In this document: one piece after another, positions 1-6,966 of the stretch
How the letters are laid out: every line of letters begins with the position of its first letter
Position numbering within the stretch: position 1 is the first letter of the stretch
Assembly (NCBI GenBank): GCA_903994525.1
Contig: CAJEXW010000002.1
Span: forward strand, 1 to 64,000
DNA from: an uncultured Chlorobiaceae bacterium
GTDB taxonomy: Bacteria; Bacteroidota; Chlorobiia; Chlorobiales; Chlorobiaceae
DNA length: 64,000 bases
Reading direction: 5' to 3'
Made by a program: the position numbers and the translations under genes
The notes under the pieces: generated by a model
The model's database searches: none
Told to the model about the DNA's origin: nothing
What the model saw: the letters and a program-made list of their open reading frames with translations, nothing else

Positions 1-72
1 TGACAGAAGAGTTAAAGGTAAAAGAGGGGCAGCGCCTTTCCGCTGCATGAACAGGCCAGGTTACCAACTTAA

Positions 73-357
73 ACTCAGCCACTTTTTGTCTACCGGCTGG
101 GGTCCACTTTAGAAACCCGCTTATTTGAAGAACTCTATGAGGCTTATCCGCAAAATGTCTCCTTCAAAAATGGGCTCGCCATTTCGTATGTGAAGTTAGG
201 CGTTTTCAACCGCGATGAACGCAGCGATGCAGCAAAAGCTCGCCGGTACTTTGAGCAGGCAGAGGCGTTATGGGCGGAACTGGTAAAAAGTTATCCCACG
301 TATGCTGAATTTCAACGGAACTGGTCATGGGTAAAGGATAACCTGAACACCTTGTAA
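73..357 (+). pseudogene. C-terminal fragment of a TPR-repeat protein
   Basis: The frame is open from 73, just after an in-frame stop at 70-72, to a TAA at 355-357. The reading contains YEAYPQNVSFKNGLAISY followed by a helix with YFEQAEALWAELVKSYP, the helix-turn-helix spacing of tetratricopeptide repeats. There is no plausible start codon or ribosome binding site, so this is the tail of a longer TPR protein whose 5' part is lost or lies beyond the window in another frame. TPR proteins mediate protein-protein contacts; no specific partner can be inferred. It lies just upstream of a chain of TA remnants, as expected for a decaying accessory region. Confidence 0.5.
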
Positions 358-544
358 GTCAAGGGATAGCCGTTAAAAGGCGGGATTGATAAAATATATT
401 TTTACCTCTCTTTGGCTGGCATTGGTGAAAATTGATGGGCATTGCAACATGCTGAAGCGTATGACCACAACAGGGTACAGTGCAAACCAACATTCACCAA
501 ACCTGACGGATTGCTGTTTTTCAATCAAGACAATGGAGATGAGG

Positions 545-778
545 ATGTTGCAAAGTTATGAAGCCATCTATGCGCATGGGGCTATCAGAGGGTTGGGAGA
601 GAAACCGTCGATCAATCAAGCGCATGTTATTGTAACGATTCTTGGCGTGAAAGAGACAGCCTCAGCTCCATTACAAACAAACAAACAACCATCACCCCTT
701 ATTGCCGGGAAAGGGAGCATACTGACAGACCTGACCGCGCCGGTATCACCTGCAGATGAGTGGAACTGCCTCTCATGA
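545..778 (+). CDS. Antitoxin of a PIN-domain (VapC-like) TA module
   Basis: This encodes about 77 aa beginning MLQSYEAIYAHGAIRGLGEKP. The start is chosen because GGAG at 535-538 sits 6 bases upstream; the frame is open further upstream but that part has no antitoxin-like content. The N-terminus resembles the small antitoxins that open with a short beta strand and a YE-x-IY motif. The C-terminal tail (IAGKG-x-I-x-TDL...DEW) is the toxin-binding type of tail and is echoed in the second antitoxin of this window (1612-1806). The stop overlaps the start of the PIN toxin fragment by four bases (ATGA), typical of TA operons. Its cognate toxin is truncated, so it is probably an orphan antitoxin. Family assignment is by motif resemblance. 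Confidence 0.6.
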   Translation: MLQSYEAIYAHGAIRGLGEKPSINQAHVIVTILGVKETASAPLQTNKQPSPLIAGKGSILTDLTAPVSPADEWNCLS

Positions 779-846
779 TCGTGCTCGACACCCACATCTG
801 GGTTAACTGGATGAACCCAATTGACAAGATCGGGAATTTTTTTTAA
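775..846 (+). pseudogene. N-terminal stub of a VapC-type PIN toxin
   Basis: Only 23 codons remain: MIVLDTHIWVNWMN and a few more before TAA at 844-846. The opening MIVLDTHIW is the first beta strand of the PIN ribonuclease fold, with the first catalytic aspartate (D5), and is identical to the first nine residues of the intact toxin at 1226-1615. The remaining acidic residues of the active site are missing, so it cannot be an active RNase. The start overlaps the upstream antitoxin stop. Sequence after the stub turns directly into the DUF2283 gene on the other strand, which suggests a deletion or recombination joint near 835-845. Confidence 0.7.
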
Positions 847-1061
847 GCCGATAATTTCTGACCTTCGAAAGGCAACTTATTGAGAACCAACTCACTGAGA
901 TTCATTTTTTTATTGGCATTGTCAATATCCATACCCACAAGAGTGCCCTCCTCGTCATAATCGAGAACAACTCCTTCTGATATTTCAACACTTTCCGAAC
1001 TCTCTTTGTCTGAGAATTCGATATACAATGAGTCGGTATCCGGGTAATAATTAATTTTCAT
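843..1061 (-). CDS. DUF2283 domain small protein
   Basis: This encodes about 72 aa starting MKINYYPDTDSLYIEFS. The start at 1061 is favoured over an upstream ATG at 1088 because a GGAG lies 8 bases ahead of it. The motif YYPDTDSLYIEFSD, then a central EISEGVVLDYDEEG and GMDIDNA, is the signature of DUF2283, a small all-beta family usually found beside TA genes. Its biochemical function is unknown; association with DUF4258-type partners is common, but no such partner is recognisable here (the upstream minus-strand sequence does not read as one). The 3' end abuts the truncated PIN toxin on the opposite strand. Confidence 0.75.
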   Translation of the reverse strand: MKINYYPDTDSLYIEFSDKESSESVEISEGVVLDYDEEGTLVGMDIDNANKKMNLSELVLNKLPFEGQKLSA

Positions 1062-1225
1062 CTCTATATCTCCGATCTGGAAATGCATTATGTATCGTTA
1101 CTTTATCATCAAGGGGTGCAAAAATCTGACATTTCAGGTGAATGTGCATGAAATCATGACCGGGCCACGAGACGTAAAAAAACAAAGATACAAGGACGAA
1201 CTCCAGAGTCTCTTGAAGGTTTATG

Positions 1226-1615
1226 CTACAACAGCCTGTTCTTCAGTTCTGTATAACCGCTGAATTTTCGATCAGATGACATAAGACTCGCATGATGCAC
1301 GAGAGCTGTTGCAATGATAATTCTATCCTGAGGGTCACTGTGGTGCTCAGGTAATTCAACTGCGACACACGCAATTTCAGGAGTAACAGGTAGTAATTGT
1401 ATACCAGATCCATAAAGTGCTTTTTCAAACCAATCACTCTTACTGGTAGATAAAGCAATGCGGCCGTGGTGCTCCAGCCAAGCCACTTCAAAACAGCTTA
1501 TTGCCGATACGGCTATGACATCTGAGTTTGCGATCTGCTCCAATCGAATTCGATCAAGATGATCAGTATCATTGTTGACCCACCAAAGCCATATATGGGT
1601 ATCAAGAACAATCAT
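1226..1615 (-). CDS. vapC: VapC-family PIN-domain ribonuclease toxin
   Basis: This encodes about 129 aa. The start at 1615 (MIVLDTHIW) overlaps the antitoxin stop by four bases, the usual coupling of TA operons, and is preferred to the longer reading from 1630. PIN features in order: MIVLDTHIWLWW with the first catalytic Asp, a central E in SAISCFEVAWLEHHGRI, and the DPQDRIIIATAL motif with the third acidic cluster, then a final S-D-x-K-F near the C-terminus. VapC toxins are Mg-dependent RNases that cut tRNA or rRNA when released from antitoxin. All catalytic acids appear present and the length is normal, so the module looks functional. Confidence 0.85.
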   Translation of the reverse strand: MIVLDTHIWLWWVNNDTDHLDRIRLEQIANSDVIAVSAISCFEVAWLEHHGRIALSTSKSDWFEKALYGSGIQLLPVTPEIACVAVELPEHHSDPQDRIIIATALVHHASLMSSDRKFSGYTELKNRLL

Positions 1616-1806
1616 TCCGGCAAATCCCAACTGGAAGAGGGCTCGCTGCTCATGATATCGCCTTTAATGATAACTTTTCCTGCTATGTCAGGATGTGGCA
1701 CTCGACGAAGGGCTGCCGTAGAAACAGCGTCCTCTGAAATAACCAAAAATATAGCCTCCAACTTTTTGTTAGGGGGCAATTTTGGAACTCGTTTCAGTTT
1801 TCCCAT
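1612..1806 (-). CDS. Antitoxin partner of the PIN toxin
   Basis: This encodes about 64 aa starting MGKLKRVPKLPPNKK. The ATG at 1806 is chosen because GGAG lies 9 bases upstream; in-frame ATGs at 1824 and 1842 are alternatives with poorer ribosome binding sites. The core reads LEAIFLVISEDAVSTAALRRVPHP, and the tail DIAGKVIIKGDIMSSEPSSSW matches the layout of the tail of the antitoxin at 545-778 (IAGK...GD/TD...W). The tail is expected to occupy the active-site groove of the PIN toxin encoded directly downstream with a 4-base overlap. The N-terminal part should bind the promoter as an autorepressor; no operator could be identified. Confidence 0.65.
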   Translation of the reverse strand: MGKLKRVPKLPPNKKLEAIFLVISEDAVSTAALRRVPHPDIAGKVIIKGDIMSSEPSSSWDLPE

Positions 1807-1934
1807 CACGTCAGTCTCCAACATCAATCGTTCTGCATACATAATTTCAGCTTAAATAAACCGTTACGTTGAATGGCAAGAGCCAGATATCGCCGACATT
1901 CTGCTCCGGTGAAAAGATAAAGAGTTTATCAAAC

Positions 1935-2066
1935 TTAACCCACACCATAATTTTCCATAACCGCCTGTGACCTCTCGTTTTTCGTCGCCTTTCTGGCAAT
2001 GATTATTCGAAGTATATCGCCCCGCTCCGTATACACTAAAAAAACATAATGGTTACGCGCTTGCCT
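1935..2066 (-). pseudogene. BrnT-like toxin C-terminal remnant
   Basis: The minus strand carries 43 codons after an in-frame TGA. The stretch HYVFLVYTERGDILRIIIAR and then KATKNER matches the C-terminal half of BrnT/RelE-fold toxins (V-x-T-x-RG...R-I-I-x-AR-x-AT-x-x-ER). The N-terminal half is absent or frameshifted: a neighbouring frame just upstream reads ADAEGKRV before running into a stop. No BrnA-like antitoxin is visible downstream. The rest of the 370-base gap 1861-2231 shows no gene. The BrnT assignment is by motif memory only. Confidence 0.45.
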
Positions 2067-2231
2067 TCAGCATCGGCTGCACATGGCACTTTGGTTTGTG
2101 CAGAGACCCGTTCTCTGAGAAATTCTTTTTTTACTTGTAAAATATAAGACGATCTTGAAAGAGAACGATCAACTTTCACTGAAAAGAACAAAATCCGGCC
2201 AAAACATCAACCCTGTTCACCCAATGCAACC

Positions 2232-2429
2232 ATGCACAAGGAATCAGACTTCGAGCACTCCATAGAGCAATCGCTGCTCCAGCATGGCGGCTACCAGAAG
2301 GGCGACCCGCTTGCGTACGACATGAAGCTGGCGCTCTTTCCCTGTGAAGTTTTGGCCTTCGTTCAGGATACCCAACCTGAGTTCCGGGAGCGTTTCTCTG
2401 CGCTGAACAATAACGGATTCTTGCCATGA
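2232..2429 (+). pseudogene. Truncated duplicate of the hsdR 5' end
   Basis: The 65-codon reading begins MHKESDFEHSIEQSLLQHGG and is a second copy of the first ~60 codons of the full hsdR at 3911. Aligning 2232-2411 with 3911-4090 by eye gives about 160 identical bases of 180. After NNN the similarity stops and the frame ends at 2429. The stop overlaps the start of the AlbA_2/AAA_4 gene by four bases (ATGA at 2426-2429), so translation of this stub may couple to the downstream gene. It lacks the nuclease and helicase domains and cannot act as a restriction subunit. It may be a relic of tandem duplication or of cassette insertion into hsdR. Confidence 0.85.
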
Positions 2430-3871
2430 ACCTTTTACAATTAATAGATTTGGCTGCTTCAGGAGAGGATGGCTCCCGGCAGTTCAAGTCGGATATTCGG
2501 AACGCTGAATCTCTGGCATCAGAAATGGCCGCTTTTGCCAATGCTGAAGGAGGAATCATTCTCATTGGCGTTGCTGACAATGGCTCCATACCGGGTCTTG
2601 AAAGCATTGATGTTTCGCGCATCAACCAGCTTATCAGCAATGCAGCCAGCAATCTGGTACGTAGTCCGCTTACGGTACAGACTGAAAATATTCTCCTTGA
2701 GAATCGAAATGTTGTCATTGTGCTTACCGTACCCAAAGGAATCGATAAACCCTATTTCGATAAAAACGGTGTTATCTGGCTCAAATGTGGTGCTGACAAG
2801 CGACGAGTGAATACAAAGGAAGAGTTACGACGACTGTTTCAGATATCCAATCAGTTTCACGCTGATGAACTTCCAGCAAAAGCAGGTATTGACGCTCTTG
2901 ATAAGCTTCGTTTCAGGGATTTTCTAAAAAAGACCTATCAACAGGAGTATCCCGAGACCAATGAAGAGCTGAAAAAGCTTCTGCAAAATATGAATCTGGC
3001 TACCGACACTGGAGCACTGAATCTTGCTTGCGTCCTTTTGTTCGCCGAAAGACCAGAATGGATCGTACCACAATTTGTTGTGAAGGCGGTTCGCTTTCCG
3101 GGTAATGAAATCCATCAAAGCGAGTATCTGGATATGGAGGATTTTACCGGAGCTTTAGGAGCCATTTTTGAGGGTGCGATGGCCTTTTTGATGCGAAATA
3201 TGCACAAGGTGCAGGCCGGCCGGGGAATTAATGCGCCCGGAACCCCTGAAATTCCACCGATTGTCTTTGAAGAGCTACTGGTTAATGCCCTGATGCACCG
3301 CGATTATTTTGTAAGCGCCCCAATCAGACTGTTTTTATTCGATAACCGAATTGAAATTATCAGTCCGGGACACCTGCCCAACAACCTGACTGTCGCCAAA
3401 ATCAAAACAGGTAATTCCAATATCCGTAATCCGATTTTGGTCTCCTATGTCGCAAAAGGGCTGTTACCCTACCGGGGGCTTGGTTCTGGAATCAAACGGG
3501 CAATTGATGCATGGCCCAACATTGACTTTATCGATGATCATGATGGTTGTTTGTTTACCGCCATTGTTCACCACAATAAAATTGAAGGTTCGGTAGAAAG
3601 TTCGGTAGAAAGTTCGGTAGAAAGCTCGACAGAAGGTTTGGTAGAAGGTTTGGTAGAAAACCCAATAGATGGTTCGGTAGAAAGTTCGGTAGAAATCGAT
3701 AATCCTGTTCTCGAACAGTTCAGACTTAATCCTGAACTGACTCTTCATGCTTTGGCAAAAACACTGGATATATCATTGAGAGCAACTGAAAAAAGGGTGG
3801 CCAACTTGCAGGAAAAAAATAAATTAAAACATGTCGGGCCGAAAAAAGGCGGCTACTGGCAGGTGCTTTAA
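2426..3871 (+). CDS. AlbA_2 / AAA_4 family ATP-binding putative regulator
   Basis: This encodes 481 aa. Residues about 15-140 form an AlbA_2 domain (EMAAFANAEGGIILIGVADNG, then IDKPYFDKNGVIWLKCG), associated with nucleic-acid binding. Residues about 280-380 carry the GHKL-like ATPase module usually called HATPase_c_4 (EELLVNALMHRDYF, ISPGHLPNNLT, GLGSGIKRAI). Residues 388-423 are a low-complexity run of four-residue repeats (SSVE, GLVE), and residues about 430-480 form a winged-helix ending GPKKGGYW. Such proteins are often found inside type I restriction loci, as here immediately upstream of hsdR, but their role is not established; regulation of the restriction genes is inference. The start is coupled to the hsdR-like stub. 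Confidence 0.85.
   Translation: MNLLQLIDLAASGEDGSRQFKSDIRNAESLASEMAAFANAEGGIILIGVADNGSIPGLESIDVSRINQLISNAASNLVRSPLTVQTENILLENRNVVIVLTVPKGIDKPYFDKNGVIWLKCGADKRRVNTKEELRRLFQISNQFHADELPAKAGIDALDKLRFRDFLKKTYQQEYPETNEELKKLLQNMNLATDTGALNLACVLLFAERPEWIVPQFVVKAVRFPGNEIHQSEYLDMEDFTGALGAIFEGAMAFLMRNMHKVQAGRGINAPGTPEIPPIVFEELLVNALMHRDYFVSAPIRLFLFDNRIEIISPGHLPNNLTVAKIKTGNSNIRNPILVSYVAKGLLPYRGLGSGIKRAIDAWPNIDFIDDHDGCLFTAIVHHNKIEGSVESSVESSVESSTEGLVEGLVENPIDGSVESSVEIDNPVLEQFRLNPELTLHALAKTLDISLRATEKRVANLQEKNKLKHVGPKKGGYWQVL
3587..3694 (+). repeat. Nine tandem 12-bp units inside the AlbA_2 gene
   Basis: Nine units run head to tail without gaps, based on (G/A)GTTCGGTAGAA; the units at 3623, 3635, 3647 and 3659 are diverged. 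Each unit adds four residues (mostly S-S-V-E, G-S-V-E or G-L-V-E). Because the unit is a multiple of three, slippage would change linker length between the ATPase and the winged-helix domain without breaking the frame. Confidence 0.9.
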
Positions 3872-3910
3872 TGGTATACGCTTTCAAACATCTCAATCCA
3901 CACACCCTTC

Positions 3911-6900
3911 ATGCACAAGGAATCAAACTTCGAGCACTCCATAGAGCAATCCCTGCTGCAACATGGCGGCTACCAGAAGGGCGACCCGCTGGCGTACGAC
4001 AAGAAGCTGGCGCTCTTTCCGGATGAGGTGGTGGCCTTCGTTCAGGATAGCCAGCCGGAGTTCTGGGAGCGATTCTCTCTGCTGAACAACGGGAATGCCA
4101 AAGCTGTGCTGATTGAGAGCCTGGTGCGGGAGCTGCGAACCAAGGGAATGCTCTCCATTTTGCGAAGCGGGTTCAAGTGTTTCGGCAAAACCGTTCGCAT
4201 TGCCTTTTTTCAGCCAAATACCGGCATGGAGCCGCTTGCGCTGGAGCGGTTCAGCAAAAACCGGCTGACCGTGATTCGTCAACTGGAAACAGAGAGTGGA
4301 GCCATCCCTGACATGGTGCTTGCGGTGAACGGTTTGCCTGTAATGACGATAGAGCTGAAAAATGCCTTGACCGGGCAGAATGTGCTCCATGCCAAACAGC
4401 AGTACTGCGACCGTGACCCCAATGAGCTGCTCTTTGCCTTCAAGCAGCGCTGCCTTGTGCATTTTGCGGTCGATACTGAAGAGGTCTGCATGACCACCAA
4501 GCTTGACCGGGGAGCGACTTACTTCCTTCCCTTCAACCGGGGAAACAACAACGCCAAAGGCAATCCACCGGTTGAGGGTGATGTGCGCACAGCCTACCTG
4601 TGGAAAGAGGTGCTGGTGAAAGAGAGTCTGATGGATATTCTGGGCCGTTTTCTCCACCTGCAGGTTGAGGAGAAAACTGTTCCGACCGCCAAAGGGTTGA
4701 AGAAGCTTCGGCACGAAAGCATGATTTTCCCCCGCTACCATCAGCTTGATGTGGTGCGCAAACTTGCCGACCATGCACGGCAACACCGGTCAGGGCACAA
4801 CTATCTGATCCAGCACTCTGCCGGTTCGGGAAAGTCGAACTCCATTGCCTGGCTTGCCCACCGACTTTCGACCTTGCACGATGCCCGGAACGAAAAAATC
4901 TTCCATTCGGTGGTGGTCATTACCGACCGGGTGGTGCTCGACCAGCAGTTGCAGGATACCATTTTCCAGTTTGAGCACAAGCAGGGTGTGGTGCAGAAAA
5001 TTGACGAGAACACGCAGCAACTGGCCAGAGCTTTGGCCGATGGCGTACCGATCATCATTTCAACCATCCAGAAGTTTCCCTTTATCACACAGGCTCTTGC
5101 CACGCTTGAGAACAAGGGCCAGGGCATCGACATCTCCACAGCAGGCAGACGCTTTGCCGTCATTGTTGATGAAGCGCACAGCTCACAGAGTGGCGAAACG
5201 GCCATGGAGCTGAAAAAGATTCTGAACCGCGAAGGGATTGAGTCGGCCATTGCCGAACAGATTCTCGACATGAACGATGAACCGCTCTCGGATGCGGCAA
5301 AACGCTCCATGCTGCGTGATCAAATAAAGCGGACAAAACAGCCGAATCTGAGCTTTTTCGCCTTTACGGCCACGCCGAAGTTCAAAACGCTTGCAATTTT
5401 TGACGAGCCCGGTGAAAACGGTGCCTCCCCGTTCCACCTCTACAGTATGCATCAGGCCATTGAAGAGGGGTTCATTCTCGATGTGCTGCAAGGCTACACC
5501 TGCTACAAGCGATACTATCAGTTAATCCGGACGGTTGAGAACGATCCCGAGTTGCCGAGAAGAAAGGCCGCACGAGCGCTTGCCAGGTATGTTGATCTGC
5601 ACGACTACAACATTACGCAGAAGGTTGAAATCATCGTTGAGCATTTCCGCACGCACACCCGCCACAAGATCGGCGGGCAAGCGAAGGCGATGGTAGTGAC
5701 CGGCTCGCGTGAACATGCCGTGCGCTACAAACTGGCGTTCGACAGCTACCTGAAAGCGAAGAGGTATCACGATATCAAAACCCTCGTCGCCTTTTCGGGT
5801 GAACTCTCTCTTGACGACCATCCCGGTATCAGGTTCACCGAAACACAGATGAACCACGGCATCAGGGAGAGTGAGCTGCCGGAGCGCTTTGCCTCCAATG
5901 AGTTTCAGGTGCTGCTGGTGGCTGAAAAGTACCAGACCGGCTTTGACCAGCCTCTGCTGCACACCATCGTCGATAAAAGGCTCTCCGGCATTCAGGCAGT
6001 GCAAACCCTCTCACGTCTGAACCGCACCTGCCCCGGCAAGGAGAACACCTTTGTGCTTGATTTTGTGAACGATCCGGAGGAGATCGGTCTCTCCTTCAAG
6101 CCCTATTACGAAACAACCCGGCAAGGCGAAGAGAGTGATCCGCAGCAGCTCAACGAACTGGCGCACAAGCTCGACCTGTGGAAGGTGTATGACCAGTCGG
6201 AGGTGAACGCGTGGTGCGAAATCTGGTTCAGCAACCGGATGCACCCTACCGGGGCTGAGCATAAAAAGCTGAACAGTATCCTTGATGTCGTCGTTGAGCG
6301 GGTCAAAAAGCTTGAAGAGGAGGAGATTGATCTCTTCAAAAGCCAGTTCACCAGCTTTCGGAACCTCTACGGATTCCTGTCGCAGGTTATTCCCTATCAG
6401 GATTCCGGACTTGAAAAGCTCTACACCTTCGGGCGCTACCTGCTCTCAAAGCTTCCCCGAGACACCGGACGACATATCAGCATCGATGACGAGGTGCAGT
6501 TGAAATACTACCGGCTGGAAAAGTACAGCGAAGGGGCCATTTCATTGAGGGAGGGAGATGCGCCTCCTTTGACTGGCCCGAAGGAGGTCGGTACCGGAAG
6601 CGCGGAGGAAGAGGTGCCACTCTCCACACTGGTTGAACAGCTCAACGAACGATTCGGCACCGATTTCACCCCTGCCGATCAGCTCTTTTTTGATCAGTTG
6701 GAGTCTGCCGCCACAGAGAACGAAAAAATCCGGCAGGCAGCAGAGGCCAACACCCTCTCAAACTTTGAGCCTGTCTTCAATCAGCAGCTCGAAACCCTGC
6801 TGCTCGACCGCATGAACGGCAACGAAGCCATCTTCAACCGCATCATGAACGATGATGCTTTCAAAAGCTTTATTGCGCAGAGGCTGATGCTCAACGTCTT

Positions 6901-6934
6901 CAAAAATCTGAACCAAATTATTTCAGCACCGTAA
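3911..6934 (+). CDS. hsdR: Type I restriction enzyme R subunit
   Basis: This encodes 1007 aa, normal for HsdR. The N-terminal PD-(D/E)XK nuclease is visible as PDMVLAVNG followed by MTIELKNAL (E148, K150). The superfamily 2 translocase follows: Walker A SAGSGKS with K308, DEAH box at 420-423, motif III FFAFTATP, and motif VI region SGIQAVQTLSRLNR. HsdR combines with a methylase (HsdM) and specificity (HsdS) subunit to translocate DNA and cut it at random sites. Neither hsdM nor hsdS is in this window; they would have to lie left of base 1 or elsewhere. No frameshift is apparent. The 40-base gap to the AlbA_2 gene suggests co-transcription. Confidence 0.95.
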   Translation: MHKESNFEHSIEQSLLQHGGYQKGDPLAYDKKLALFPDEVVAFVQDSQPEFWERFSLLNNGNAKAVLIESLVRELRTKGMLSILRSGFKCFGKTVRIAFFQPNTGMEPLALERFSKNRLTVIRQLETESGAIPDMVLAVNGLPVMTIELKNALTGQNVLHAKQQYCDRDPNELLFAFKQRCLVHFAVDTEEVCMTTKLDRGATYFLPFNRGNNNAKGNPPVEGDVRTAYLWKEVLVKESLMDILGRFLHLQVEEKTVPTAKGLKKLRHESMIFPRYHQLDVVRKLADHARQHRSGHNYLIQHSAGSGKSNSIAWLAHRLSTLHDARNEKIFHSVVVITDRVVLDQQLQDTIFQFEHKQGVVQKIDENTQQLARALADGVPIIISTIQKFPFITQALATLENKGQGIDISTAGRRFAVIVDEAHSSQSGETAMELKKILNREGIESAIAEQILDMNDEPLSDAAKRSMLRDQIKRTKQPNLSFFAFTATPKFKTLAIFDEPGENGASPFHLYSMHQAIEEGFILDVLQGYTCYKRYYQLIRTVENDPELPRRKAARALARYVDLHDYNITQKVEIIVEHFRTHTRHKIGGQAKAMVVTGSREHAVRYKLAFDSYLKAKRYHDIKTLVAFSGELSLDDHPGIRFTETQMNHGIRESELPERFASNEFQVLLVAEKYQTGFDQPLLHTIVDKRLSGIQAVQTLSRLNRTCPGKENTFVLDFVNDPEEIGLSFKPYYETTRQGEESDPQQLNELAHKLDLWKVYDQSEVNAWCEIWFSNRMHPTGAEHKKLNSILDVVVERVKKLEEEEIDLFKSQFTSFRNLYGFLSQVIPYQDSGLEKLYTFGRYLLSKLPRDTGRHISIDDEVQLKYYRLEKYSEGAISLREGDAPPLTGPKEVGTGSAEEEVPLSTLVEQLNERFGTDFTPADQLFFDQLESAATENEKIRQAAEANTLSNFEPVFNQQLETLLLDRMNGNEAIFNRIMNDDAFKSFIAQRLMLNVFKNLNQIISAP

Positions 6935-6966
6935 AAAAAGCATGTAAAAACAAAGACCCTTCGCCG

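Noticed and set aside
386..544. 5' extension of the first antitoxin reading frame
   Set aside because: The frame is open but antitoxin-like sequence begins only at 545, where a GGAG supports initiation.
1090..1263. A 57-codon plus-strand frame (MYRYFIIKGCKN...)
   Set aside because: No family resemblance and no ribosome binding site; it extends into the 3' end of the vapC gene on the other strand.
2176..2736. A 186-codon minus-strand frame overlapping the hsdR stub and AlbA_2 start
   Set aside because: It runs opposite two supported coding regions and shows a low-information Arg/Ser-rich composition typical of shadow frames.
3587..3694. Short regular repeats as a CRISPR array
   Set aside because: Units are 12 bases, contiguous, without spacers and in coding frame; no cas genes are present in the window.
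3923..5491. Several long antisense frames opposite hsdR
   Set aside because: They are mirror frames of a strongly coding gene with all HsdR motifs in order; they show no ribosome binding sites or recognisable domains.
6935..6966. Terminator between hsdR and the sigma-54 activator gene
   Set aside because: The 32-base convergent gap has A-rich stretches but no stem of convincing length.
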